Shown one piece after another: positions 26,969-36,345 of a stretch of 64,000 nt of DNA; position 1 is the first letter of the stretch, and every line of letters begins with the position of its first letter. The position numbers were made by a program, and so were the translations under genes. The stretch is from Mariniphaga sediminis (GTDB lineage Bacteria > Bacteroidota > Bacteroidia > Bacteroidales > Prolixibacteraceae). The stretch spans positions 248,001-312,000 of the forward strand of contig NZ_QWET01000006.1 of NCBI RefSeq assembly GCF_003573545.1, written 5' to 3'. The notes under the pieces were generated by a model that did not search any database, had not been told where the DNA came from, and saw only the letters and a program-made list of their open reading frames with translations.

Positions 26969-28507
26969 TTATTTTGTTTGCTTGTAATACTCTCTGTTTA
27001 CCTGAACTTCGTCTAATAATGGATCGTTTATACACTTCATTTGCTCAATTATCTTTTGATGCAAAAAATCAACAACTTCCTGTATCTCCTCGCCTGAATG
27101 GTTTATTAAATTAATATTCTCCTCAGGGTCTAGTGCAATGTGATATAACTCATCCCGGCCAGGATCCATAAAATCACGTACCAGTTTCCAATCCTGGTTC
27201 CGATAACTTCTTAAAAATGCTGTGGCGTAGTTTATCATGCTGTACTCCGAATAAAAATTATTATCCCAATTGGATACATTTTCTCCTTTAATTAATGGGA
27301 GAAGACTTCTTCCTCTCACAATATGCTCCTTATGATAGGGTTGCTCAACTCCAGCTATTTCAACTATTGTAGGATAAAGATCAAGTGATGAGACTGTATT
27401 TTCGATGACAGTTCCCGGCTTAACCACTCCTTCCCAATAAATAAATGCGGGAACCTTTAGTGAGTTATCATATAAATTTGGGCGGTATCCTCTTTTAATA
27501 TTTTCGGTATGATAGGGTTTCGTTTTTGTTATCCACTTACCGTTTCCTTTGTGCTCAATTCCATTATGTCCCATATTGTATCCATGATCGGAAAAAAATA
27601 TTATTACTGTATTTTCAAGTAATCCAAGTTCTTCCAAAGCATTGATGACGTGGCCTAAATTCCTATCCATCCCCTTGGTACTAGCCAGATATTCCAGCAT
27701 ACGCCTTTTTGTCTTTTCAGTATCCAGATCCGGATATCCGGGATTCGGAAGAATGGGGTCCATATTTTCGAAAGGAGCCCAGTCTGATTCTGATACGGGT
27801 AACCATTTAGTATGTGGAGCACGGGTATTCAGACATAATAAAAAATTATCATCTGCATTCTCTTTTATAAATTTTATGGCATAATCAGCTAAAATATCGG
27901 TTGTAAATCCCTTTAGTTTTTTTAATTCTCCTTCTAGCTCCAATTCCGGATCAACCGGGGACACTCCACCACCGGTGAGTCCCATAAAATAATCAAATCC
28001 ATGGTTTGTAGGATGGTATTTTTTTTCACCATTTGCTGTCCAGTCTCCCAAATGCCATTTTCCAACCAAACCGGTTTTGTATCCTGCCTTTTGTAAAACT
28101 TCAGCGAAAGTAACACTTTCAGGATCCAAGCCAGCATTATAAGTGGGGTCATAAGTTAGAGAACTATGTGTTGGACTTACAATAAAATCGAAAATACCGT
28201 ATTCACTTGCATAACGGCTGGTCATTATACTTACCCTGGAAGGACTACAAACCGGTGTGGTGGTAAAAGCATTTCGAAAAATCGCCCCTTTTTTTGCCAA
28301 TTTATCCATGTTGGGGGTATTGGCATTTGGATCTCCGGAAGCACCAAATGCCCATGAAGCTTGATCATCTGTTAAAATGAAAAGTATATTTGTTTTGTTG
28401 TTTAATCCAGCGTAAGAATCAATAGTGAGGACAATGCAAAACAACAAAAATATCACAAATAAAAATCTATCGATCAATACATAAGACACAAAGTTCATCC
28501 TTTCCAT
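26969..28507 (-). CDS. S1-family sulfatase (Cys type), N-sulfoglucosamine-sulfohydrolase-like layout
   Basis: This 512-residue sulfatase is first in the run. After a signal (about 14-33) it reads TNILFILTDDQASWAFGASG, DPNANTPNMDKLAKKGAIF, and PVCSPSR with Cys87. The DQASWAFG block and the FFSDHGYNMGHNG motif, with His replacing the usual Asn-Gly-Gly, are seen in heparan N-sulfatase and choline-sulfatase-like members, so it differs from the other five. Subfamily and substrate are uncertain. A 399-bp gap separates it from the SusD gene, and the sulfatase operon promoter probably lies there. Confidence 0.93.
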   Translation of the reverse strand: MERMNFVSYVLIDRFLFVIFLLFCIVLTIDSYAGLNNKTNILFILTDDQASWAFGASGDPNANTPNMDKLAKKGAIFRNAFTTTPVCSPSRVSIMTSRYASEYGIFDFIVSPTHSSLTYDPTYNAGLDPESVTFAEVLQKAGYKTGLVGKWHLGDWTANGEKKYHPTNHGFDYFMGLTGGGVSPVDPELELEGELKKLKGFTTDILADYAIKFIKENADDNFLLCLNTRAPHTKWLPVSESDWAPFENMDPILPNPGYPDLDTEKTKRRMLEYLASTKGMDRNLGHVINALEELGLLENTVIIFFSDHGYNMGHNGIEHKGNGKWITKTKPYHTENIKRGYRPNLYDNSLKVPAFIYWEGVVKPGTVIENTVSSLDLYPTIVEIAGVEQPYHKEHIVRGRSLLPLIKGENVSNWDNNFYSEYSMINYATAFLRSYRNQDWKLVRDFMDPGRDELYHIALDPEENINLINHSGEEIQEVVDFLHQKIIEQMKCINDPLLDEVQVNREYYKQTK

Positions 28508-28906
28508 TTTTGTAATGAATTATATATTATTCAAATCTCAGAAACCGGGGAATCCCATCCACCATCTTATTCATATATCAATATTGTTATTAAAAACTTT
28601 AGCAGGTATTAAAATCACAAACAGGAAGAGTCCCTGCTTTCATTAATTCATGAGCAGGATTATTATCAGCCAATGTTTTCTTCTGAAAGAATAATCAAAA
28701 TTATTAGAACACTTATTTATCAACTCACTAAGATTCTTTGAAATATAAGTACAATTAATCTTATTCAATTAATATAAAACCTAAAAAATAAACCCAGTAG
28801 AGTGCCTAAGTAAAAGCAAAGCCGAAATTTTCCAGACTTTAAAAGACCTGAGTTCCGGCTTTGTCTAAATATTTATTATCAAGTGTTTATTAATCTTGCC
28901 TTTTCT
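28508..28906. other. Intergenic region between susD and the sulfatase run
   Basis: 399 AT-rich bases. The part near susD holds a hairpin (28817-28863). The rest has no coding frame and presumably carries the promoter for the sulfatase run, but I could not point to a consensus match. Confidence 0.5.
28817..28863 (-). terminator. Possible terminator after susD (module 2)
   Basis: CAAAGCCG (28817-28824) and CGGCTTTG (28856-28863) form an 8-bp stem, with an imperfect inner palindrome around CAGACTTTAAAAGACCTG. It stands 44 bp after the susD stop. The loop is long and no T tract follows directly, so strength is uncertain. Confidence 0.45.
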
Positions 28907-30592
28907 TTAATAAGGTTTCCCTGTATTTTGAATCAACCATATTTTTGAATATGGATGATCTTTACTTTGTCCGCCAGGCACATAAATAGTAGATTCCAAT
29001 TTTCCTACTGCAACATCGTAGTTCACCAAATACTTTTCGTCTTGATTTGGTTCAGGATACATAAACCGAACTGGAAGTGCTGGTCCAAATTCGGCCACAG
29101 GACCTGCTTCAAGTGCCGGATAGCCTGTTCTCCTCCAATCAAACCAGGCTTCAACATTAAACCAGAGTGATATCCATTTTTGTTCAATTATCCGTTCCTG
29201 CTTATCTGGAGCTGTATCAATATCCACTTTGTCGTTGGAAAAATAATCTTCAAAACTAAATCCATTCACTCCGTCAGAAATTCCCCAATAGTTCAGGGAA
29301 GCAACCACTCCATTTCTGTAATGTTCTGAAGTACTCCCACTTATTGAAAAATCTCCAAGTATTGATGCCTCGGCAAGTAGAAACTCTACTTCACTATAAG
29401 ATATCAGGTTCATCTTGAGGTATTCTTCTGTATTTTTCCGAAAACGTTCATGTAAGAACGAAATGTATGGGCTCATTTCCGAATGGTAAGAGCCTGTATC
29501 ATCGCCCTTATTAAAATTCAAAGCATCCTGGGCAGCTAGTCCCATCGGTAATCCTACATATAATGAAGTATCAACGTTACTTTGGGCTGATAAGGGGCGA
29601 AATTTCACATCGTACATTTCTCCAAATAAATTCGCAATTGATTTATCTGACATCTCTGTAACTTCAGAATCCCACTTGTATTGTACCGGCGTAATCCAGC
29701 GATGGAGACGTGGATCATTCAACGATTTCAGTTTATTTACTATTGTAGCACAAGGTTTGGTCCTAAACGGAGGATTTGACTCATTTAATGGTCCCCCCGA
29801 AAATGAATTAGTCCATGTTGTACCTAAATATTTAATTTCAGCATTGTCACTATTGTCGGTGAATGTGAAGGATGCAGCATCACTAAACTCAGATAAAATA
29901 TTTATCCCAGCATCACTCATTTCATTTTTTTTATGATAAAGCCTCATACAATATCTTAATCGAAGGGCATTATTGAATTTTCTCCACTTTACAGGGTCAC
30001 CTCCATACAAAACATCAGAATTCGGAGCAATTAAAAAATCATTAATGCCAGGATTGGCAAACAGTTCATCAGCTTTTTTTAGATCTTCCAAAACTCCTTT
30101 ATAAATATCCTTTTGCTCATCGTACTTTGGGAAGTACAGTTCATTATCAGCCTCTAAACTTTCAGAGTATGGGCAATCTCCAAAAAGATCTGTCACAGTT
30201 CCGAAAAGAAATGCTCTTAATGTAAGTGAAATCGCTTCAAACATCAGATTTTCATCTTTTATCGCATCCTCATTTATTATTTCCACATTTCGTAATAAAT
30301 TATAGAAATTTGCCCATGATCCTCGATCCCAATTGTAATGATTAATTCTATATGACTGGAATTCGGTCCCCTGCTGAATATATTGCATTGCACCGGCAAC
30401 ATTTGAGTTCCAATCACCCATGCTGCTGTAAGTTTTTGCTGTATTTGTCAAAACATAGGTTAAAATATAGTTTGAAGATACTTCCTCAGGATTATTAGGG
30501 TCCTGATTAAGTTCTGTAAGATCAAGACATGAGAAAAGTGGTATAAACATTATTATTGTCAATATATACAAGCTTGTTTTTATGATTTTCAT
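28907..30592 (-). CDS. SusD/RagB-type glycan-binding lipoprotein (module 2)
   Basis: The 561-residue protein carries a lipobox (FIPLFSC, Cys22) followed by LDLTELNQDPNNPEEV, the usual start of SusD-like_2 proteins. Helical TPR-like segments follow, with LLRNVEIINEDAIKDENLMF, AFLFGTVTDLFGDCPYSES and LLAEASILG, and a late WISLWFNVEAWFDWRRTGYP motif that is diagnostic. SusD proteins sit on the outer membrane as a lid over their SusC partner and capture glycan. Here the partner SusC gene lies 11 bp upstream on the same strand. The substrate is probably a sulfated glycan because of the sulfatase genes that follow. Confidence 0.96.
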   Translation of the reverse strand: MKIIKTSLYILTIIMFIPLFSCLDLTELNQDPNNPEEVSSNYILTYVLTNTAKTYSSMGDWNSNVAGAMQYIQQGTEFQSYRINHYNWDRGSWANFYNLLRNVEIINEDAIKDENLMFEAISLTLRAFLFGTVTDLFGDCPYSESLEADNELYFPKYDEQKDIYKGVLEDLKKADELFANPGINDFLIAPNSDVLYGGDPVKWRKFNNALRLRYCMRLYHKKNEMSDAGINILSEFSDAASFTFTDNSDNAEIKYLGTTWTNSFSGGPLNESNPPFRTKPCATIVNKLKSLNDPRLHRWITPVQYKWDSEVTEMSDKSIANLFGEMYDVKFRPLSAQSNVDTSLYVGLPMGLAAQDALNFNKGDDTGSYHSEMSPYISFLHERFRKNTEEYLKMNLISYSEVEFLLAEASILGDFSISGSTSEHYRNGVVASLNYWGISDGVNGFSFEDYFSNDKVDIDTAPDKQERIIEQKWISLWFNVEAWFDWRRTGYPALEAGPVAEFGPALPVRFMYPEPNQDEKYLVNYDVAVGKLESTIYVPGGQSKDHPYSKIWLIQNTGKPY

Positions 30593-30603
30593 ATTCGTAG
30601 ATT

Positions 30604-33600
30604 TTAAAATTCAACATTAAGCTTAATTCCCAGCGTTCCTATCCACGGCATTACATTATAATATTCAACACCCTGATTCCATACTCCGCGTCTGGCTCTG
30701 TACGCTCTTTCAGGATCTATATCAAGTCCTGCTGCATTCCATTGAAACATGTTAGTTGCGATGAATGAAACGGAGGAATTTTGAATATGTATTTTCTCGT
30801 TTACAGATTTCGGGAACCGGTATGTTAGCGCAATCTCTCTTAGTTTTATATAGGTGGCATCATACAAATTCCGACTTGGAAATGGACGGTTGGCATACCG
30901 GTTTGCTCGCATAGGTGTTTGCCACTGTGTTCCCTCTCCTCCAAAATTTTCCACATAAATTTTTTCACCATTTTGTACAATCTCACGTACTCCAACATTA
31001 AAACTTGCGTCTTGAAGACGGTTATTATCTGAAGGCCAAGGAAAACCTCCATATTCAGTTGTCCTTCCTCCTACCCATTCACCAAAAAATGCTTCCGGAT
31101 TTTCTTTAATTTGTTCCTCAATACTCCTGTTTGGATCGTAGGCAATTCCTGAAAAAGTATTATCAAGTACTCCATTATGGTTGAAAAACATCATTGTTCG
31201 CGAATAGAATTCACCTCCTTGACTCCAGTCGATATTTGCATACAACGAAAATGATTTGTAACTGAATGAAGGTTGAATACCTATGGCGAAGTCTGGATTA
31301 GCATTCCCAATTTTTACTATATTGTTTGGATCATTGTCATTCTGATACCTGCCATTAGAAGTAAGAAGTGGGTATCCATAATATGGAGAACTTTCATCTT
31401 TTACGCGCAACATTGGCTGTTCAAAAATATCCCCAATATAACCTCCTTCGTAAGTTCTAAGCATTGCTCCGTCAACAGATGCAAATTCAAAATGCGTTAA
31501 CCCATCGGCAAGCTCTTTTATTTTAGTCCTGTTTTGTGTAAAATTCAAATTCATATCCCATCTAAACTTACCCGCGATAACCGGCGTAGTCTTTAGTCCA
31601 ATTTCCCATCCCTTACTTTCAATGAGTCCTGTATTAATCATTTTACTTGTTGCTCCCGATTCAACCGGGAGTGAAATACTTAATACCTGATTTCGGTTTT
31701 GCACAATATAATAGGTTGTTTCCAAGCCTAACCGATTTTTCAAAAAGTAAAGATCTGCTCCCACCTCCATCGAGGTAGCCTTTTCTGGTACCAGGTTACT
31801 ATTTCTGAGAGTTCCTCCCATAAATATTTGTTTAGCTGTCCCCCAGTCTTCGCCTGTGGAGAAATATTGATATAATCTATAAGGTTCAGTATCATTCCCG
31901 ACCTGTGCTATCCCTCCGCGTAATTTCAGAAATGTAAGCCATTTGGGCATTGTTATCATCTCAGAAATCAACATACTTAATGATGCCGAGGGATAAAAAT
32001 AGGAGCGATTATCGATGGGTAAAGTACTCGACCAATCATTTCTGGCAGTTAAATCTAAATATACCATGTCTTTAAACCCCAAAGAAGTCATTCCATATAA
32101 GCTGTAAATAGCTTTTTCTGACCAGAAACTATTGTAGGTAACACTCCCTGGAACACCATTCGAAATGGTATATAGTCCAGGGATCACTAATTGCGCTGCA
32201 TCATTTTCAATTGCCTTATAATAAGAATACATTCGATTACTTGCAATAAATGCATCCAAATTCCAAGAATCACCCAAATCTTTTTTATAGTTTAAGCTGA
32301 TTTCAAAATTGGTTTCTTTCCGATATATATCTGATACATTGTAGCCTCCTGTTTCCTGTCCCATGGTACTAAAAGCTTTCTTTGATTCCCGTCCTTCAGT
32401 ATACCCATCACGTGTAAATCGGGCCATCAAATTTAACTCCTTCGCTAATTCCCAATCAAATTGAACTTTTGTTGTCAACCGGTCTCGCTTGAAAGATTGT
32501 GTATTTTCATGTGCTATAAACCAAGGATTATTTTGTTTTCCTTTGTATTTCAATTGCTGAATACCTTCCTGTCCTTTAACCCAGTAGTCTTTTAAATCCA
32601 ATATATTAACCTCTGCTCCCCATTCATACAAACTTCGGACTACAGCATTTCTGTCATCTCCATCAATATTTGGTCTATTTCCTGAACCAGACTCCGACCA
32701 GTTGAAGTTAGTTGTAATAGTAAAACTGTTTGTTATTTTATAACCCAGATTTAAGTTGATAGACGATCGGTTCAGATCAGTATTAGGTATTACACCAGTA
32801 TTTCTTAAATCCCCAACAGACAAACGAAAATATCCTTTTTGATAATTTCCATCAATAGCCAAATTATTAGTTGTTGTAAAACCAGTATTGAAAAAGTCTT
32901 TAAACCTATCAGGATAAGAGACTAATGGTATTTCCTCTCCATTGCTGTTCCATTGCACCCAGTTTTCACCTGCATCTAACTGAGGCCCCCAACTCGGATT
33001 TTCTTCCTGTTGTAGTCTATGTGCACCGTCGTTTCCGGAGCCAAATTTATTTTGAACGGAAACAAAATTATATGGTATTTCAAATGTATTGGTAGTATTA
33101 AAAGAAATCCCCAAACCTTGTTTACCTTTATTTCCAGAGCGGGTAGTTATAAGAATCACACCATTACCTGCACGAGAACCATATAAAGCTGCTGCACTCG
33201 CTCCTTTTAAAACTGATACACTTTCTATATCATCAGGACTTAAATCACTAATGGCATTTCCTAAATCGGCTCCCTGAAAAAGGTTATTAAGTTGATTTTG
33301 TACCGGAATACCATCCACAACAAAAAGTGGTTGATTATCATTATTTAAAGAGGTAGCACCGCGTATAACTATGTTAACAGTGGAGCCTGAGGTTCCGTCC
33401 ATCTGATTTATCTTTACTCCCGAAACTTTTCCTGCCATGGCATTCAATATATTTCCTTGGCTTGTTTCAGTCAATTCACTTCCTTTAACTTCGCCCACAG
33501 AATAGCCCAAGGCTTTCTTGTCGCGTTTCAACCCAAGTGCTGTTACAACTACTTCGTCAATCCCGACCGTTTCTTCTTCCATTCTAACATTAATAGTTGT

Positions 33601-34194
33601 ATGATTTCCAACAATTAATTCCTGCGACTTCATTCCTATAAACGAAAACACCAGAATACCATTTTCAGGAATATCTGTGAGAGCGTATTCTCCGTCCGCA
33701 TTGGTAACTGTACCTTGTGTTGTGCCCTTCACCACAACAGTTACCCCGGGCAGTGGTTGCCCACCGGAGTCGGTGACTTTGCCGGATACCTTCGCAGGTT
33801 GCGCTTCAGATACTACAATTCCTGAGACAGTGGACAATACGATGACTCTGTCAATAATGTAATATTTTACATTTGTGTTTTTAAACAAATCATCTAAAAT
33901 ATTATCGACTTTTTCCTCTCTGTAATTCGCATCCACTTTCCTGGTCAGGTCAATGGCATCACGATTATAAACAAAATCGAACTCACTATTTCCCTTTATC
34001 TCGGTAAGTACCTGCTCCACAGTGGCATCTTTTAACGAGATGGTTAATCTGGCCAATTGAGAATAGCTTTCTGATGCCACCAGGTTCAGAATTCCTACAA
34101 GGGAGAGAAGTAATGTTAGCTTCATTTTTAATCCAATTTTTTGTACAAAGCAAATAATCTTGACTCGTACATAGAACATTAAGTCTTTTTTCAT
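30604..34194 (-). CDS. SusC-like TonB-dependent transporter (module 2)
   Basis: The 1196-residue protein has a long basic leader before the signal peptide (KLTLLLSLVGILNLVAS). Then come an STN domain (about 47-100; LKDATVEQVLTEIKGNSEF), a carboxypeptidase-regulatory-like beta domain (about 135-215; SGKVTDSGGQPLPGVTV), a TonB-box-like DEVVVTALGLKRDKK, and the plug (VSGVKINQMDGTSGSTVNIV, GSRAGNGVILITT). The rest is the 22-strand barrel, ending in WIGTLGIKLNVEF with terminal Phe. It imports oligosaccharides across the outer membrane with SusD. The STN domain means that it also signals to FecR, whose gene is 94 bp upstream. Confidence 0.97.
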   Translation of the reverse strand: MKKDLMFYVRVKIICFVQKIGLKMKLTLLLSLVGILNLVASESYSQLARLTISLKDATVEQVLTEIKGNSEFDFVYNRDAIDLTRKVDANYREEKVDNILDDLFKNTNVKYYIIDRVIVLSTVSGIVVSEAQPAKVSGKVTDSGGQPLPGVTVVVKGTTQGTVTNADGEYALTDIPENGILVFSFIGMKSQELIVGNHTTINVRMEEETVGIDEVVVTALGLKRDKKALGYSVGEVKGSELTETSQGNILNAMAGKVSGVKINQMDGTSGSTVNIVIRGATSLNNDNQPLFVVDGIPVQNQLNNLFQGADLGNAISDLSPDDIESVSVLKGASAAALYGSRAGNGVILITTRSGNKGKQGLGISFNTTNTFEIPYNFVSVQNKFGSGNDGAHRLQQEENPSWGPQLDAGENWVQWNSNGEEIPLVSYPDRFKDFFNTGFTTTNNLAIDGNYQKGYFRLSVGDLRNTGVIPNTDLNRSSINLNLGYKITNSFTITTNFNWSESGSGNRPNIDGDDRNAVVRSLYEWGAEVNILDLKDYWVKGQEGIQQLKYKGKQNNPWFIAHENTQSFKRDRLTTKVQFDWELAKELNLMARFTRDGYTEGRESKKAFSTMGQETGGYNVSDIYRKETNFEISLNYKKDLGDSWNLDAFIASNRMYSYYKAIENDAAQLVIPGLYTISNGVPGSVTYNSFWSEKAIYSLYGMTSLGFKDMVYLDLTARNDWSSTLPIDNRSYFYPSASLSMLISEMITMPKWLTFLKLRGGIAQVGNDTEPYRLYQYFSTGEDWGTAKQIFMGGTLRNSNLVPEKATSMEVGADLYFLKNRLGLETTYYIVQNRNQVLSISLPVESGATSKMINTGLIESKGWEIGLKTTPVIAGKFRWDMNLNFTQNRTKIKELADGLTHFEFASVDGAMLRTYEGGYIGDIFEQPMLRVKDESSPYYGYPLLTSNGRYQNDNDPNNIVKIGNANPDFAIGIQPSFSYKSFSLYANIDWSQGGEFYSRTMMFFNHNGVLDNTFSGIAYDPNRSIEEQIKENPEAFFGEWVGGRTTEYGGFPWPSDNNRLQDASFNVGVREIVQNGEKIYVENFGGEGTQWQTPMRANRYANRPFPSRNLYDATYIKLREIALTYRFPKSVNEKIHIQNSSVSFIATNMFQWNAAGLDIDPERAYRARRGVWNQGVEYYNVMPWIGTLGIKLNVEF

Positions 34195-34243
34195 ATTTTT
34201 AAATGCTTAATTAATAATTAAGGTTTATACCTTTATTGAACTT

Positions 34244-34273
34244 ATGCAGGGAAGAGGGCAATCTTTCCTGCAT
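34244..34273 (-). terminator. Hairpin between fecR and susC (module 2)
   Basis: ATGCAGGGAA (34244-34253) and TTTCCTGCAT (34264-34273) form a 10-bp stem with one G-T pair, 15 bp past the fecR stop. It takes the same position as the hairpins in the two other modules. A clear T tract is missing on the minus strand. Confidence 0.5.
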
Positions 34274-34288
34274 TTTGGTTTTATATAG

Positions 34289-35404
34289 TCATAGTAATTT
34301 CCTTGTTTTGTCTTTTGATATGATAATTTTTCTTATTGAAAACGTTTGGTCATCATTTTGCTTTGCATGAACCGACCTCCATTTAATTGGCAATGAAACG
34401 CTGAATATTTCCATAATACGATCGATGTTCTGGTCTTCAAAGGTCGCATCAAAATAGTATTCTCCTATAGTTTCATCTTCCAGAACAAATTGCACATTAT
34501 GTATTTTTTCAAGTCGTTTTAAAATATTTTTGAGTTGTGCATTTTTGAAAACATATCTTCCATTAACCCATCCCGTGTAAATCTCCAAATTATTCGTTTT
34601 CGCAATGGCAATGGTATTTTTTTGCCTGTTCAGTTTTCCGGCCTCTCCCGGCGCCATCTCATATTCAACATCCTTAGGATTTCCCTGCCCATCCAACTTT
34701 TGGATGGATATACTTCCCTCAATAAGAACTGTTTCTATGTCCTGGTTATCTTCGTATGCATTAATATTAAATGTGGTGCCATAAACCTTTACCTGCATTC
34801 CGGAGGTGGTTACCAACATGGGTTTATCCTTGTCCTTTGCCACCTTAAAGAAGCCTTCTCCGGTTAGTTTCACTTCCCTGCACGATGGTTTGTTTAAAAT
34901 GGGGTACTGTATCGAGCTACCGGAATTTAACCAAATTTCAGAACCATCTGGGAGCACTGCTTTTGTCCTACCTCCGACAGGAGCAGAAACGGTATTGTAG
35001 ATCCCGGTCAACCGGTCAACTTCATCGTTCTTAAATGATTGTAATTCATTCGTTTTATCAAATAACCAGATGGACGTAATTAACAACGGAATAAACAGGA
35101 TTGCAGCAACTTTACTCACCCACCTTATTATTTTTCTATGTTGCGGTTTCGGCCTGAGCGTAATTTTGGATTCTTCTATTCCTAATTTTTCCCAGAAGTA
35201 ATTCAATTCTTCATCGGAAAAGTCTATTCCTTTAAAGTTTAATCCATTTAAAATTGTCCTTGCTTTAACAAATTCGTCTTTGGTAAGGGAAAACTGTTTG
35301 ATAAATGCTTCCTTCTCTTCTCTGTCAAATGAGTCAAAATCAATTATCGCATTTTGAAATTTTTCATCAGCAAGTAGCTTATCGAAGTCTTTTCTGTATG
35401 ACAT
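34289..35404 (-). CDS. FecR-family anti-sigma factor (module 2)
   Basis: The 371-residue protein has a cytoplasmic N-terminal region of about 90 residues, a membrane helix (about 92-110; SKVAAILFIPLLITSIWLF), and a periplasmic FecR domain with VSAPVGGRTKAVLPDGSEIWLNSGS, LTGEGFFKV and VYGTTFNINAY. The C-terminal DUF4974 part (about 300-371) begins YVFKNAQLKNILKRLEKIH. It should keep the sigma factor encoded 73 bp upstream inactive until the SusC protein of this module signals through its STN domain. Order sigma, fecR, susC, susD is the usual one. Confidence 0.96.
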   Translation of the reverse strand: MSYRKDFDKLLADEKFQNAIIDFDSFDREEKEAFIKQFSLTKDEFVKARTILNGLNFKGIDFSDEELNYFWEKLGIEESKITLRPKPQHRKIIRWVSKVAAILFIPLLITSIWLFDKTNELQSFKNDEVDRLTGIYNTVSAPVGGRTKAVLPDGSEIWLNSGSSIQYPILNKPSCREVKLTGEGFFKVAKDKDKPMLVTTSGMQVKVYGTTFNINAYEDNQDIETVLIEGSISIQKLDGQGNPKDVEYEMAPGEAGKLNRQKNTIAIAKTNNLEIYTGWVNGRYVFKNAQLKNILKRLEKIHNVQFVLEDETIGEYYFDATFEDQNIDRIMEIFSVSLPIKWRSVHAKQNDDQTFSIRKIIISKDKTRKLL

Positions 35405-35477
35405 ACCCGAATTAAATAAATTCCTTATCTAATTCTATAGAGTGTAAAAGGAGAAAATAGTACTTCAAAAAAATGAT

Positions 35478-36110
35478 TTATTTTTTTAAAAGGAGCAAAA
35501 AAAGGTTGAACAACATGATATCCATATCTTCCATATCCTCCTTCGGAACATCCGTTATGCCGACAGAAAGCTTTTGAAAAATTTTAGGCATACTGTTTTT
35601 TACGGATTGCTCCTTCATATCAACAATATCCGATATCTCTTTATATGTCAATCGATTATAAAACCTCAGAAAAATAATTTCCCGCTGAATGACAGGTAAG
35701 GAGTTCAAATTCTCTATCAATCTTTCCTTTACATTATTTGATATAAACTCTTTATCAATAAATTCATTGGGCTCAAAAATTAAGGCTTTGCTATCTTTTT
35801 CAGAAATACTATCTAACGGAGCAGCGTATACCTTAGATTTTGTTGAAGCAAAAAGTCTCCGGCGTAAAGAAATGAATAAATACGCCTTTACATTAGACAC
35901 CTCACCAAGTCCTTCCCTGTTCTGCCAAATACTGATAAAAAGATCCTGTATCTGATCCCGGACAAAATCGTTAAAAGGAACTAACTTGATGCCATAGGTA
36001 TACAATTTCGGATAATAAAATTTGAAGATTTCTGAAAACGATTTTTGGTCGCCAGACTTCATCGTTTTCCATAAAATACCTTCATCTGTTTTATTCACCT
36101 TTTCCGGCAT
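35478..36110 (-). CDS. ECF RNA polymerase sigma factor, FecI-like (module 2)
   Basis: The 210-residue protein shows sigma region 2 (SFSEIFKFYYPKLYTYGIKL, then QIQDLFISIWQNRE) and region 4 (LPVIQREIIFLRFYNRLTYKE, then DIVDMKEQSVKNSMPKIF). It probably transcribes the susCD genes of the sulfatase PUL when released by FecR. Region 4 carries the helix-turn-helix at about 160-185. A -7 box match (TACTTTTG on the minus strand, 36140-36147) lies 30 bp before the start and may be its housekeeping promoter, though no -33 box was found. Confidence 0.94.
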   Translation of the reverse strand: MPEKVNKTDEGILWKTMKSGDQKSFSEIFKFYYPKLYTYGIKLVPFNDFVRDQIQDLFISIWQNREGLGEVSNVKAYLFISLRRRLFASTKSKVYAAPLDSISEKDSKALIFEPNEFIDKEFISNNVKERLIENLNSLPVIQREIIFLRFYNRLTYKEISDIVDMKEQSVKNSMPKIFQKLSVGITDVPKEDMEDMDIMLFNLFLLLLKK

Positions 36111-36345
36111 TTAATTAATTCTTCCTCCTTTTTGAAAATCAAAAGTAAAATTTTATAGTCATATCAGGAAAATCATAACATTAAAAAAGCAACTCAACTC
36201 TACTGATATAATTTGTCTGGCTTTATCCCAATCGATACTTATTTTTTTCTAAAAAGCTTTTGTATACTTCTGAATCGCAGGAATACTTTATATCATAATA
36301 CGCAAAAGTAAAAGACTTGCATTGCTTGGACAAAACACACCCTCA

